A DNA stretch of 64,000 nucleotides from JAQBXX01 sp947085325 (GCA_947085325.1 CAMTVY010000008.1:39831-103830); one strand, 5' to 3'. Shown: positions 9,706 through 18,407, counted from the first letter of the stretch. Notes: a model not told the origin generated them from the letters alone. Numbers and translations: made by a program.

Positions 9706-9869
9706 GCTAAAAACTCAACGGCCAACAACTTAACGCAAAGACGCGAAGACGCAAAGGTGAAAGGGCTAAGCACAACATCGGTCTGCGCAGAATAAGTTCA
9801 TGATAATAAATACCTTCCTATGTATCTCGCTTTTATCTTTCCTGGCGTCTTTGCGTTGGTCTTTAACGT
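9706..9869. repeat. Palindromic repeat between purH and purD (family A)
   Basis: The 164-base spacer carries an inverted repeat: AACGCAAAGACGC at 9732-9744 and its exact reverse complement at 9845-9857. The left arm continues as a degenerate direct repeat of the unit GACGCAAAG. The centre is A+T-rich. Part of the right arm (GTCTTTGCGTT) recurs at 62532-62542 between pgeF and the ZIP gene. From memory, repeats built on ACGCAAAG units occur in intergenic regions of many environmental bacteria; their function is not known to me. A transcript of purH-purD would contain this as a long-range hairpin. Confidence 0.75.
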
Positions 9870-11438
9870 TTAGTGCCGGAAATGACGCATGCCGGTAAAC
9901 ACCATGGCAATGCCGTGTTCGTTGGCGGCGGCAATGACTTCCGGGTCGCGCACCGAGCCGCCGGGCTGGATCACCGCGCTCACGCCGGCCTCCGCTGCGG
10001 CATCGAGGCCGTCGCGGAAAGGGAAGAAGGCATCGCTTGCCAGCACGGAGTCGCTGATGGTGAGGCCGGCATCGGCGGCCTTGATGGCGGCGATGCGCGC
10101 GCTGTAGACGCGACTCATCTGGCCGGCACCGATGCCGGTGGTCATGGCGTCCTTGCAGTAGACAATGGCGTTGGACTTGACGAAGCGCGCCACCTTCCAT
10201 GCAAACAGCAGGTCTTGCATCTGCGTTGGCGTCGGCGCGCATTGCGTAACGATCTTGAAATCCTGCGGATTGATAATGCCGAGATCCTGATCCTGTAGCA
10301 GCAGTCCACCGGCGACACGCTTGTAGTCGAGGCTGGTGATGCGCGCCGTGGACCAGGGATCGCAGGCGAGCACACGCAGGCTGGGCTTGGCAGCGAGCAG
10401 CGTACGCGCCTCGTCGGTGTAGGCGGGCGCGATGATGAGCTCGACGAACTGCCGTTCGATGATGGCCTGCGCCGTGGCGGCATCCACCGGCTCGTTGAAG
10501 GCGATGATGCCGCCGAAGGCCGAGGTAGGGTCGGCGCTGTAGGCGCGCTGATATGCCTCGCGCGGTGTCTTGCCGAGCGCCACGCCGCACGGGTTGGCAT
10601 GCTTCACGATCACGCAGGCAGGCGCTTCGGTGAATGACTTTACGCACTCGAGCGCGGTGTCGGCGTCGGCGATGTTGTTGAACGAAAGTTCCTTGCCCTG
10701 TAACTGGCTGGCGCTGCTGATGCAGGCCGCCGCTGGCCGGTGCTCGGCGTAGAATGCGGCCTGCTGGTGCGGGTTTTCACCGTAACGCAGTTCCTGGGTC
10801 TTGCGGAATTGGGCGGTATAGGTACGCGGGAAGGCTGCAACGCGCTGGCCTGTGCTGTCCAGCGTGCCGAGATGGTTGGCGATGGCGGCGTCGTAACGCG
10901 CGGTGTGTTCAAACGCCTTCACCGCCAGCGAAAAACGCTGCTGGTCGCCGACGCCGTTGCGGGCTGCAATCTCGTCCAGGACCGGGCCATAGTCCGCTGC
11001 ATCGACCAGCACCGTGACCGCGGAGAAATTCTTGGCCGCAGCGCGCAGCATGGCCGGGCCGCCGATGTCGATATTTTCAATCGCCTCGTCAAAGGTGCAG
11101 GTGGGCCGGGCAATGGCGGTTTCGAACGGGTAGAGGTTGACGATCAGCAGGTCGATAGGGGCGATGCCGTTCTGCACCATCAGCGTGTCGTCAACGCCGC
11201 GCCGTCCCAGCAGGCCGCCGTGGATTTTGGGGTGCAGGGTTTTGAGGCGGCCGTCCATCATCTCGGGAAAGCCGGTGTGGTCGGAGACCTCAATGACCTT
11301 GACGCCATTCCCGGCCAGCAGCTTTGCGGTGCCGCCGGTGGAGAGAATTTCAACCCCGAGCTGTTGCAGACGCAGGGCGCACTCGACGATACCGGTCTTG
11401 TCGGAGACACTGATAAGGGCGCGCTTAATCAGGGGCAT
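9870..11438 (-). CDS. purH: Bifunctional AICAR formyltransferase / IMP cyclohydrolase
   Basis: PurH performs the last two steps of IMP synthesis. The 522-residue protein shows the N-terminal cyclohydrolase domain (VSDKTGIVECA; PKIHGGLLGRR near residue 70) and the C-terminal transformylase domain with the catalytic lysine-histidine pair in VKHANPCGVALG. Length and both domains are intact. It lies 27 bases downstream of fis in the same direction and precedes purD, the common gammaproteobacterial order. Confidence 0.98.
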   Translation of the reverse strand: MPLIKRALISVSDKTGIVECALRLQQLGVEILSTGGTAKLLAGNGVKVIEVSDHTGFPEMMDGRLKTLHPKIHGGLLGRRGVDDTLMVQNGIAPIDLLIVNLYPFETAIARPTCTFDEAIENIDIGGPAMLRAAAKNFSAVTVLVDAADYGPVLDEIAARNGVGDQQRFSLAVKAFEHTARYDAAIANHLGTLDSTGQRVAAFPRTYTAQFRKTQELRYGENPHQQAAFYAEHRPAAACISSASQLQGKELSFNNIADADTALECVKSFTEAPACVIVKHANPCGVALGKTPREAYQRAYSADPTSAFGGIIAFNEPVDAATAQAIIERQFVELIIAPAYTDEARTLLAAKPSLRVLACDPWSTARITSLDYKRVAGGLLLQDQDLGIINPQDFKIVTQCAPTPTQMQDLLFAWKVARFVKSNAIVYCKDAMTTGIGAGQMSRVYSARIAAIKAADAGLTISDSVLASDAFFPFRDGLDAAAEAGVSAVIQPGGSVRDPEVIAAANEHGIAMVFTGMRHFRH

Positions 11439-11465
11439 GCGGTGCTCGAGCGGCAGGCAAGCGGC

Positions 11466-11747
11466 TTATTCCAGGCCATGCAGGTTGAGTTTCTTGCGCA
11501 GTGTGCTGCGGTTCAGGCCCAGTATCTCGGCGGCTTTGCTCTGGTTGCCGCGCGTATGCTGCATCACGCTTTCCAGCAGCGGGCGCTCCACTTCGCAAAT
11601 GACCATCTGATAGAGATCGCCCGGCTTGTGGCCGTCAAGATCCTTGAAATAGGTTTCCAGCGCGTTGCGGATGCAGTCGCGCAGGGGTTTGTTGGGGCGG
11701 TTGTCACACGGCGGTGCGGATTTACCGTGGTGTGTTGCGCTGTTCAC
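11466..11747 (-). CDS. fis: DNA-binding nucleoid protein Fis
   Basis: Fis is a small dimeric DNA-bending protein that activates stable RNA promoters and shapes the nucleoid. The 93-residue sequence has the helix-turn-helix GNQSKAAEILGLNRSTLRKKL at about residues 67-87, the hallmark of the family, preceded by the dimerisation helices. Its start overlaps the dusB stop by four bases, so the two are probably translated together as in other gammaproteobacteria. Downstream purH and purD may share the transcript, linking purine supply to growth rate; that link is inference. Confidence 0.95.
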   Translation of the reverse strand: MNSATHHGKSAPPCDNRPNKPLRDCIRNALETYFKDLDGHKPGDLYQMVICEVERPLLESVMQHTRGNQSKAAEILGLNRSTLRKKLNLHGLE

Positions 11748-12739
11748 GCTGCCAGCTCCGCGTGGCCTGCGCCTTCCACCAGGCCATCAAAAAACTCGCG
11801 CGTGAGCATCATCTGCTGTTCGAGACCGGCGGCGGCATTGATGGTCTGGCGGAACAGGGCACCGCCGCTTTGGCCCTTGCTGTACCACGATAAATGTTTG
11901 CGGGCCATCAGCACGCCGGTATGCTCGCCGTAAAAGGCGTACAGGTTGCGCATGTGATCGAGCAGGATGTCGCGGACTTCATGGATGCCGGGCTCCGGCA
12001 GATGTTCGCCCGTGGCGAGATAGTGGGCAATGGCGCGGAACACCCACGGCCGGCCCTGGGCGGCGCGCCCGATCATCACGCCGTCGGCGCCGGTATAGTC
12101 GAGTACATGCCTGGCCTGTTCGGGGGTGCGGATGTCGCCATTGGCGAGCACCGGGATGCTGACCGCTGCCTTGATCGCGGCGATGGTGTCGTATTCGGCC
12201 TCGCCGGTGTAGGCGCAGGCGCGGGTGCGGCCATGCACCGCCAGTGACTGGATGCCGCAGGCCTCTGCGATGCGGGCCACGGCCACGCCATTGCGGTTGT
12301 CCTTGTTCCAGCCGGTGCGGATTTTCAGCGTGACCGGTACGGTGGCCGCTTTTACCACGGCCTCGAGGATGCGCGCGACCAGGCCTTCATCCTGCAACAG
12401 GGCCGAGCCTGCCATGACATTGCACACCTTTTTGGCCGGGCAGCCCATGTTGATGTCGATGATCTGTGCGCCGTTGTCGGCATTGTAGCGAGCGGCTTCG
12501 GCCATCAGTCTGGGGTCGGCGCCCGCTATCTGTACGGCGCGCGGCTCGATCTCGCCTTCATGGTTGGCGCGGCGCAGTGTCTTTTCGCTGCCCCAGAGCA
12601 GGGAGTTGGACGACACCATTTCAGACACCGCCATGCCCGCGCCCAGGCTCTTGCACAGCTGGCGGAACGGCCGGTCGGTGACGCCCGCCATCGGCGCAAG
12701 CACCAGGGAATTGTTCAGTGTGTAGGGTCCGATCTGCAT
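11744..12739 (-). CDS. dusB: tRNA-dihydrouridine synthase B
   Basis: DusB is an FMN enzyme that reduces uridine to dihydrouridine in the D-loop of tRNAs. The 331-residue protein begins MQIGPYTLNNSLVLAPMAGV, and the catalytic cysteine is C100 in DINMGCPAKK; the C-terminal helical tRNA-binding domain is present. It is the first gene of the dusB-fis operon. It could be called a generic Dus, but coupling to fis supports DusB. Confidence 0.95.
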   Translation of the reverse strand: MQIGPYTLNNSLVLAPMAGVTDRPFRQLCKSLGAGMAVSEMVSSNSLLWGSEKTLRRANHEGEIEPRAVQIAGADPRLMAEAARYNADNGAQIIDINMGCPAKKVCNVMAGSALLQDEGLVARILEAVVKAATVPVTLKIRTGWNKDNRNGVAVARIAEACGIQSLAVHGRTRACAYTGEAEYDTIAAIKAAVSIPVLANGDIRTPEQARHVLDYTGADGVMIGRAAQGRPWVFRAIAHYLATGEHLPEPGIHEVRDILLDHMRNLYAFYGEHTGVLMARKHLSWYSKGQSGGALFRQTINAAAGLEQQMMLTREFFDGLVEGAGHAELAA

Positions 12740-12824
12740 AGGGAAGGCTTAAAGCGCATGTGTCTGCCGGGCAGACGGTTTTATTATAGTTTGCGCGCCG
12801 CGTGACCGGCGGCGCTCCCGCACG
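12740..12824 (-). promoter_or_regulatory. dusB-fis upstream region with hairpin and candidate -10 element
   Basis: The 85-base gap between soxZ and dusB contains a strong hairpin (GCGCCGC at 12795-12801 pairing with 12809-12815). Read on the minus strand, it is followed by a perfect TATAAT at 12788-12783 about 45 bases upstream of the dusB start. A GC-rich inverted repeat (GTCTGC/GCAGAC) lies between that element and the gene. The -35 match is poor. The hairpin lacks a U tract, so it is not a convincing terminator for soxZ. The promoter call is inferred from motif and position only. Confidence 0.35.
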
Positions 12825-13139
12825 CTAGCTGATAGTGGTTTCTATGGCGTCACGCTCACCCAGGTTATCTACCCAGCTCAAGGTGATGCTATCACCCTTT
12901 TGTCCGCCCTTGAATGTAAAGGCGAGATAGGGGTTTTTCGAAATGGCGATGCCCCAGTCCGCAGACAGCACAACAGTACCCTTATGCGTACAGGTGACTT
13001 CCTGAATGACGTGCGCAGGAATCGGGGCGCCGGTTTTCTTGTCCTTGAACAGGCCGGTTTCCATCACGTGCAGGATCTGGGCCTTGACGGTAGTGACATC
13101 GCCTTCCAGTGTCGCGCGTATCTTGATGGTGCCCGCCAT
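12825..13139 (-). CDS. soxZ: Thiosulfate oxidation carrier protein SoxZ
   Basis: SoxZ pairs with SoxY to form the periplasmic carrier on which sulfur intermediates are oxidised. The 104-residue protein has the typical immunoglobulin-like SoxZ sequence (KIRATLEGDVTTVKAQILH; the KDKKTGAPIPAHVI loop). It has no signal peptide, as expected, because SoxZ is exported together with Tat-dependent SoxY. It lies 15 bases downstream of soxY. No soxA, soxX, soxB, soxC or soxD is in this window, so other parts must be elsewhere or absent. Confidence 0.93.
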   Translation of the reverse strand: MAGTIKIRATLEGDVTTVKAQILHVMETGLFKDKKTGAPIPAHVIQEVTCTHKGTVVLSADWGIAISKNPYLAFTFKGGQKGDSITLSWVDNLGERDAIETTIS

Positions 13140-13154
13140 GAGATTGTTGCCTGC

Positions 13155-13619
13155 CTAGTTGCCGCAGCCGTTCAGCACGACTTTGACTTTCTTGCGCGTG
13201 CTGTAGAGCTTGCCTCCGGCCACGGCCACGACAGTGACGTGGGAGGTTTGCGCCATCTTGATGTTGGTTTTGATGAACGGGTTGACGTTCGGCCCCAAGG
13301 TGAAGCGGGCCACCAGGGCGCTCGGGTTCTTCTCCACCAGAATCAGGATCGCCTCCACCTGGGGCAGCGAGCTTTCGATGGTGACCGGCACCACGGCGCC
13401 ATTTTCGGCCAGATCCGTGATGCTGAGCTGTATCTTGTCCTGGGCATCGATCAGGGGGGCGTCGCCAAACAGGGCGCGCAGAGCCCCATGGGAATTCTTT
13501 TCGCGGAAGGCCTCGGCCGGCCAGGCGGCGGCCGCCAGACGCGGGAAGCACAACAGCATCCCCCATAGCGCGCCAGCCAGCGTGCCCATTAAAAAGCGTC
13601 GGCGTGAATTGTCCGTCAC
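13155..13619 (-). CDS. soxY: Thiosulfate oxidation carrier protein SoxY
   Basis: SoxY carries the sulfur substrate covalently on a C-terminal cysteine. The twin-arginine signal (SRRRFLMG at residues 5-12, then a hydrophobic stretch to about residue 32) predicts Tat export. The terminal cysteine is C152 in NGCGN; the usual ending is GGCGG, so both outer glycines are replaced by Asn, which may affect swinging-arm flexibility. The body (about residues 35-148) is normal for the family. It forms a two-gene unit with soxZ. Confidence 0.92.
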   Translation of the reverse strand: MTDNSRRRFLMGTLAGALWGMLLCFPRLAAAAWPAEAFREKNSHGALRALFGDAPLIDAQDKIQLSITDLAENGAVVPVTIESSLPQVEAILILVEKNPSALVARFTLGPNVNPFIKTNIKMAQTSHVTVVAVAGGKLYSTRKKVKVVLNGCGN

Positions 13620-13701
13620 GGGTGTGGTACTCCTGGCTTGCCGGGAAAGTCAGTTTGCGGAACTGAAGCCCGATTATAGCCGATTCCGGGGGAGGGCGTC
13701 A

Positions 13702-15183
13702 TCAGTGTTTGTCCGCCTGCGCCAGCTCTTCCTGTAGCTGTTTCAGCCGCGCTTCCATTTGCGAGCTGCGGTAGAAGTCGCTGTCTGCGGCCTTGATGCC
13801 GGCCTGGAGCTGCTCGACGGCGGCCCCGGTCTGGCCATTGAGATAGTAGTGTTCCGCCAGCGCCTGGTGCGCGGCCGCGGTCTGGCCGGCAGCGATTTCG
13901 GCATCGGCCAGCAGCTTGTACAACGCCGGATCAGGGGTGCGGCGTCGGGCATAGTCGCCCAGCAGGCGGCGTGCCTGATCCGGCTGACCGGCCTGCAACA
14001 GGGCGCGGCTGTAGTTCAGGGTCAGCACCGGGTTACCTGGCAGCAATTGCAGGGCGTCAGCGTAGGCACGCAGTGCCTGGGGCACGCGCTTATCCGCCAG
14101 ATCGACCTGGGCCAGGGCATTGATATAGGCAATGCGCTCCTTGTCCGTGGCAAGCAGGGCCTGCAGCTCGGTGCGCGCGGCAGCATACTCGCCATTGGCA
14201 GACAGGGCCAATGCGTAGCCATAACGCTCAGCGGCCAGATTGCGGTACTGCCCGGATTTGAGGGCGGCGGCAAAGTGCTGCACGGCCTGTTTCGGATTGC
14301 CTTCCTTCAGTACCCGCAGCTTGGTGCGTACCAGATGGTAGTTGAGGTTGTCGCTGATCTGGCGGTGGGGGTATTGCTCGGCGCGGTTACGCGTGTCGGC
14401 AATGCGGGCCTCATCGACCGGGTGGGTGCGCAGAAATTCCGGCACACTGGCGCCGACATAGCGGCTGGCCTTTTGCAGGCGCTCGAAGAAGCCCGGCATG
14501 TAGCGCGGGTCAAAGCCGGCGCGCGCCAGCGTCGGCACGGCCACGCGATCGGCCTCTTCTTCATTGCTGCGGGTGAAGTTGATCTGCGCCTGCACGGCGC
14601 CGGCCTGGGTCGCGGCCATCGCGGCCGCGCCCAACTGGCTGTTTTGCGTGCCGATGATAATGGCGGCGAGCAGGGCCGCTGTGCTGGGCAAGCTCATCTT
14701 GTCGGCCGCCTCGATCCGGCGCGCCAGATGGCGCTGGGTCAGGTGGCCGATTTCGTGCGCGATTACCGAGGCCAGTTCGCCCTCGGTTTCGGTCGCCAGG
14801 ATCAACCCGCTGTGCATGCCGATAAAGCCGCCGGGCGCGGCAAAGGCATTGATCGTGGGGTCATCCACCACGAAGAATGTGAAGTCGAGCGACTGGTTGT
14901 CGCTCTGTGCCGCCAGCTGGTAGCCCAGCGAGTGAATATACTGGTTGATCTCCGGGTCATCCATGATCTTGAGTGACTGGCGTATCTCGCGCATGAAGGC
15001 CTCGCCCATCTGGCGCTCATCGGCCGGTGAGATGCTGCTGCCTGCGGTGTCGCCGATGTCCGGCAGATTGAGGTTAAGCGCGGCGGCCTGGGCCGGTTGC
15101 TGAAGGACGGCGAGCAGCAACAGGCTGTACATATGGCGCGGTTTCAAGCGATAGTCCTGGCTGGCTGGAGGGTGCGGCATCAT
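13702..15183 (-). CDS. bepA: M48 family metalloprotease with TPR domain, BepA-like
   Basis: BepA-type proteins are periplasmic zinc proteases and chaperones that assist or degrade outer-membrane proteins at the BAM complex. Zinc ligands are in HEIGH (residues 133-137 from the first ATG), with the third ligand probably in NEEEADRVA. The C-terminal 200 residues are tetratricopeptide-like helical repeats. The signal peptide (MYSLLLLAVLQQPAQA) starts at an internal ATG 17 codons in, so the true start may be about 15132 rather than 15183. The gene is divergent from the membrane protein gene at 15279. The symbol follows domain order; a close paralogue is possible. Confidence 0.85.
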   Translation of the reverse strand: MMPHPPASQDYRLKPRHMYSLLLLAVLQQPAQAAALNLNLPDIGDTAGSSISPADERQMGEAFMREIRQSLKIMDDPEINQYIHSLGYQLAAQSDNQSLDFTFFVVDDPTINAFAAPGGFIGMHSGLILATETEGELASVIAHEIGHLTQRHLARRIEAADKMSLPSTAALLAAIIIGTQNSQLGAAAMAATQAGAVQAQINFTRSNEEEADRVAVPTLARAGFDPRYMPGFFERLQKASRYVGASVPEFLRTHPVDEARIADTRNRAEQYPHRQISDNLNYHLVRTKLRVLKEGNPKQAVQHFAAALKSGQYRNLAAERYGYALALSANGEYAAARTELQALLATDKERIAYINALAQVDLADKRVPQALRAYADALQLLPGNPVLTLNYSRALLQAGQPDQARRLLGDYARRRTPDPALYKLLADAEIAAGQTAAAHQALAEHYYLNGQTGAAVEQLQAGIKAADSDFYRSSQMEARLKQLQEELAQADKH

Positions 15184-15278
15184 TCATTATGACCATGCAG
15201 GCCGGTATCGGTTCAGGTGCGTGGCCCCGTGGCTCTCCTATATACTGCGACAGTTTAGCGCAACCCCTGGAAGGAAAC

Positions 15279-16676
15279 ATGTTCGCCGACCTGATTGCCC
15301 GTATTCCGGCCCGTGTCTGGACCCTGGCTGCCCTGCTGCTCTGGGGCGGGCTGGCCTTGCTGCTGCTGCGGCAGGACGGCTATGGCATCGAAGAGGGCGC
15401 GGCCCATGCCCTGTTGCTGAACTGGACGCTGATCGACAGCGTGGCGAGTCCGGTGTTTACCTTCGGCGTGCCGGATTTACGCGCGGTGCTGTTTATTCCG
15501 GTGGCGGTCTACTGGTCCGGCAGTCTGCTGGCCGCCAAGGTGTTCACGTTGCTGATCACGTTTGGCGCCGGGTTGCTGCTTTACCGCTGGAGCAACCGGG
15601 TGGCAGGCCCGGAGGCCGCCCTGATCGCGACCGGTCTGTGGCTGATTGCGCCGCTTACCCTCCATGCCGCAAACAGCCTGGGCGCGGGCATCTATCTGGT
15701 GGCGCTGTTTGCGCTGGGCGCCTGGCTGGATGAGGCCTACCGGGCTGAACCGCGGCCACTGGGGGGGAAATACTTCGCCCAGATGGTGCTGGTGGCCATC
15801 AGCGTAAGCCTGCACCCGGCGGGCCTGGCACACCCGCTTGCGCTCGCGCTGCGCTGGTACAGGGAGCCGCTCAGCCGCCGTGAACAGCAACAGACGTTCA
15901 TCGGGCTTGCGGTGGCGGTGGTCGTCGTCGTGTTGGTGCGCATGGGCTGGTCGGGTCTGGCGTGGTGGAGCAACCCGCTGCCCGTGTTGTCTGGCCTGCT
16001 CACCACGCCCGGCACCACCGTGGGCGATGCAGCGCACTGGCTGGGTTTCGTTACCGGCGCGCTGACCGTGTGGGTGCTGCTGGCCAGCCGCGCCGCCTGG
16101 CGGTACGACACCACCGGCCTGATGCTGGCGCTGGGCCTGCTGTTGGGGCTGAGTGCGGCTGACAATACCTGGGCGCTGCTCGCGCTTACCGCCGTGATTT
16201 ACTACGGCGTGCCGCAACTGATTGCATTGAACGCCGCCTGGGGCGGTGGCGGGCTGCTCGGCCAGCGGGGCGCGGTATTGCTGCTGGTGGTGGTGTTAGC
16301 CACGCTTTTCATGAGTCAGGACCGGCAGCAGGCGCTGCATGCCCGCGCTGCCCCGCTGGATGCGCAAGACCGGTTACTGCAGGCGCTGGTGCAGGAGGCG
16401 GGGGATGAAAAGCAGCCGTTCCGGGTAGCGAGCCAATGGCCGGCGCGCACCATGCTCGTTACCCGGCGCGATGCGCTGCCGCTGCCCCCGGCGGCCAAAG
16501 ACAGCGTGGCGCAGTTGCAGATGCTGTCCGGCGTGACCCATCTGGTGTTTGATCCCTACCGGGTGGAGCGTGATCTGGCGCGCAATCTTGCCGAACTGGG
16601 AGGCGAGCTGGAAACCGTTGCGCGGCAGGAAGGCGGGGTGATACTCAAGGCGCGCGCTACGGAAAAAACCAATTAG
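15279..16676 (+). CDS. Polytopic membrane protein, weakly like GT39/PMT-type glycosyltransferases
   Basis: I do not recognise a named family member. The 465-residue product has about ten hydrophobic segments in its first 365 residues and then a soluble C-terminal part of about 100 residues. Features such as an early DGYGIEEG loop after the first membrane helix and repeated helices with short loops recall lipid-linked-sugar glycosyltransferases (GT39/GT83 type), but the usual DE or DD motif is not clear (only IEEG), so activity is uncertain. ATG at 15279 was chosen because AAGGA lies six bases upstream; a longer frame from 15189 would overlap the promoter zone of the divergent bepA. The downstream gene is a small DUF2024 gene. 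Confidence 0.6.
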   Translation: MFADLIARIPARVWTLAALLLWGGLALLLLRQDGYGIEEGAAHALLLNWTLIDSVASPVFTFGVPDLRAVLFIPVAVYWSGSLLAAKVFTLLITFGAGLLLYRWSNRVAGPEAALIATGLWLIAPLTLHAANSLGAGIYLVALFALGAWLDEAYRAEPRPLGGKYFAQMVLVAISVSLHPAGLAHPLALALRWYREPLSRREQQQTFIGLAVAVVVVVLVRMGWSGLAWWSNPLPVLSGLLTTPGTTVGDAAHWLGFVTGALTVWVLLASRAAWRYDTTGLMLALGLLLGLSAADNTWALLALTAVIYYGVPQLIALNAAWGGGGLLGQRGAVLLLVVVLATLFMSQDRQQALHARAAPLDAQDRLLQALVQEAGDEKQPFRVASQWPARTMLVTRRDALPLPPAAKDSVAQLQMLSGVTHLVFDPYRVERDLARNLAELGGELETVARQEGGVILKARATEKTN

Positions 16677-16739
16677 CCGGCACCTTTCGTGCCTTGAACA
16701 AATCAAGCATCCGTTTTATAAATTTCCAGAGGAACAGGT

Positions 16740-16997
16740 ATGCAAATTCATGTCTATGACACGTATGTCACAGCCAAAGATGGTGGCACGATGCACTTTG
16801 ACGTATTCACTGCGGTGAAAGACGATCAAAAAGCAATTGAGTACGCCAAACAGTGGTTGATTTCAATCGGTGAAGGCGATGCAGTAATCTCGAGCAAAGA
16901 ATGCAGATTTTGTCACAGCCAGGGCGCGCCCGACAACGTCGTCGCAGAAATTAATAAAGACGGTTACTTCATCTACAAGATGGAAGGTTGCAAGTAA
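16740..16997 (+). CDS. DUF2024 family protein
   Basis: This small soluble protein of 85 residues matches the DUF2024 pattern as I remember it: IHVYDTYVTAKDG at the N-terminus, HFDVFT, KAIEYAKQWL, the cysteine pair in CRFCHSQ and the ending GYFIYKMEGC. Function is unknown. The CxxC plus a C-terminal cysteine could bind metal or be redox-active, but that is inference. A ribosome-binding sequence AGAGGAA lies eight bases upstream of the ATG. It stands alone between the membrane protein and the convergent PsiE-like gene. Confidence 0.8.
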   Translation: MQIHVYDTYVTAKDGGTMHFDVFTAVKDDQKAIEYAKQWLISIGEGDAVISSKECRFCHSQGAPDNVVAEINKDGYFIYKMEGCK

Positions 16998-17061
16998 TCG
17001 TAGCTTGGCGCGCAAGAAAATTGATTATTTCGCACCGCGCGGCATGAGTGAAACCGAAGGC

Positions 17062-17511
17062 TTAAACATCGCGTTTCGGCACGGGCTCCATCATGGTCTT
17101 CTCGCGCTGGTACACCATCACCGAACCGATACGCAACGCGCCCAGCACAAACAGCAGCGCACTCAAGGCATAGATTTCATCCGTCGTAATCTTGTGCTCG
17201 AAAATCTTGATCATGATCTCGCGCAACACAAACACGATCCCGGCATCGACGATGAACGTCATGCGCAGGCGGTGCGTAGTGAAGTAATCCACCAGCGAAC
17301 GCGAGAGCTCGATCAGGATGAACAGCGTGAGCACGTCCGAGATAATGCGCTGATATTCCCGCGCCAGATTATTGCTGCCGATCAAATTACCCAGGTTGAG
17401 AAACAGCATGCCCACGCCGATGATGATGCCGAGGGTAATAAAGGCCAGCATCACGCTGAGCACCAGGCCGGTGATGACATTGAAAGCTTTGAGGAAGTCT
17501 ATGTTCATCAT
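17062..17511 (-). CDS. PsiE-like inner-membrane protein
   Basis: The 149-residue protein has four predicted membrane helices (about residues 10-38, 55-80, 85-105 and 115-138). It resembles the phosphate-starvation-inducible PsiE family (ELSRSLVDYF; VDAGIVFVLREIMIKIF; a late ALSALLFVLGALRIG). The role of that family is unknown. Its start overlaps the plsY stop by four bases, suggesting co-translation with the acyltransferase. No Pho box was seen. Confidence 0.75.
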   Translation of the reverse strand: MMNIDFLKAFNVITGLVLSVMLAFITLGIIIGVGMLFLNLGNLIGSNNLAREYQRIISDVLTLFILIELSRSLVDYFTTHRLRMTFIVDAGIVFVLREIMIKIFEHKITTDEIYALSALLFVLGALRIGSVMVYQREKTMMEPVPKRDV

Positions 17512-18119
17512 GACAGTTTGATCCTTGGTTCCGTGCCGCTGAGCAGATTGCGGATGTTACCCTGATGCCGCCACAGGAGGAAGGTGGTCATGACAACCGC
17601 CGCCAGCATGAACCCCGCCGGGGCGCCCATCCAGTGCATGTACAGCGGCGCCAGAAAGCCCGCCGTGAGGGCGGCGAGCGACGAATAGCGCGTCAGCAGG
17701 GCAATGATCAGCCAGGTGAGCATCACCGCGCCACCCACCCACCACGACAGTCCAAGCAACACGCCGAGAAAGGTGGCCACGCCCTTGCCGCCGCGAAAAC
17801 CGAAAAATACCGGATACAGATGGCCGAGAAAGGCCGCCAGCGCGACGACCGCCAGCGCCAGTGGCGGCAACCCCAGATATTTTGCAATCAGCACCGGCGC
17901 CAGCCCCTTCAGCATGTCGCCCAGCAGGGTCAGCGCCGCCGCCTGACGCCCGCCCAGACGCAGCACATTGGTCGCCCCCGGATTGCCGGAGCCGTTGGTG
18001 CGCGGATCGGGCAGGCCGAAGAGTTTGCTCACCAGAATCGCGCTGGAGAGCGAGCCCGCAAGATAGGCCGCAATCAGCAGGGCGACGGCGGTGAGGATAA
18101 GGACAGTGTCCGTAGGCAT
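17508..18119 (-). CDS. plsY: Glycerol-3-phosphate acyltransferase PlsY
   Basis: PlsY transfers an acyl group from acyl-phosphate to glycerol 3-phosphate, the first committed step of phospholipid synthesis at the inner membrane. The 203-residue protein has the three family motifs: SAILVSKLFGLPDPR with GSGNPGATNVLR, then GHLYPVFFGFRGGKGVAT, then the C-terminal conserved segment. Five membrane helices are expected. In many gammaproteobacteria plsY is divergent from folB; here the same pair is present with an extra gene inserted between them. Confidence 0.96.
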   Translation of the reverse strand: MPTDTVLILTAVALLIAAYLAGSLSSAILVSKLFGLPDPRTNGSGNPGATNVLRLGGRQAAALTLLGDMLKGLAPVLIAKYLGLPPLALAVVALAAFLGHLYPVFFGFRGGKGVATFLGVLLGLSWWVGGAVMLTWLIIALLTRYSSLAALTAGFLAPLYMHWMGAPAGFMLAAVVMTTFLLWRHQGNIRNLLSGTEPRIKLS

Positions 18120-18407
18120 ATGCTAATTGGAACCGGTTGTGTGCTCAAGGTCAAGCCCGGCGGCAGTGTTACGCCGTGGATGCAAGCGCCACAGGGTGGG
18201 CGAATGCCTTGCCGGTCAGAGGGTGCTGGCCTTATAGTGCGGGGTAGTTCGGAAAAGCGGCATATCATTATACCCCGTAACCGAGGGAGTAAATAAGTTG
18301 TAATCTGCAGCTTTGGATTGGGCGTCTTAATGGGCACATTGTAGGACAGCTATTGGGTATCTACCTAAGTTATGCAAACTAAGGAACCTGTGCTAGGGAA
18401 TAAGATC
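18120..18407. other. Intergenic region between plsY and the zinc-ribbon gene
   Basis: This 288-base divergent region is G+C-rich near plsY and becomes A+T-rich from about 18260. I see no RNA gene or clear palindrome. AGGGA at 18395-18399 is the likely ribosome-binding site for the zinc-ribbon gene. The compositional boundary near 18260-18300 may mark the edge of inserted DNA. Confidence 0.4.
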
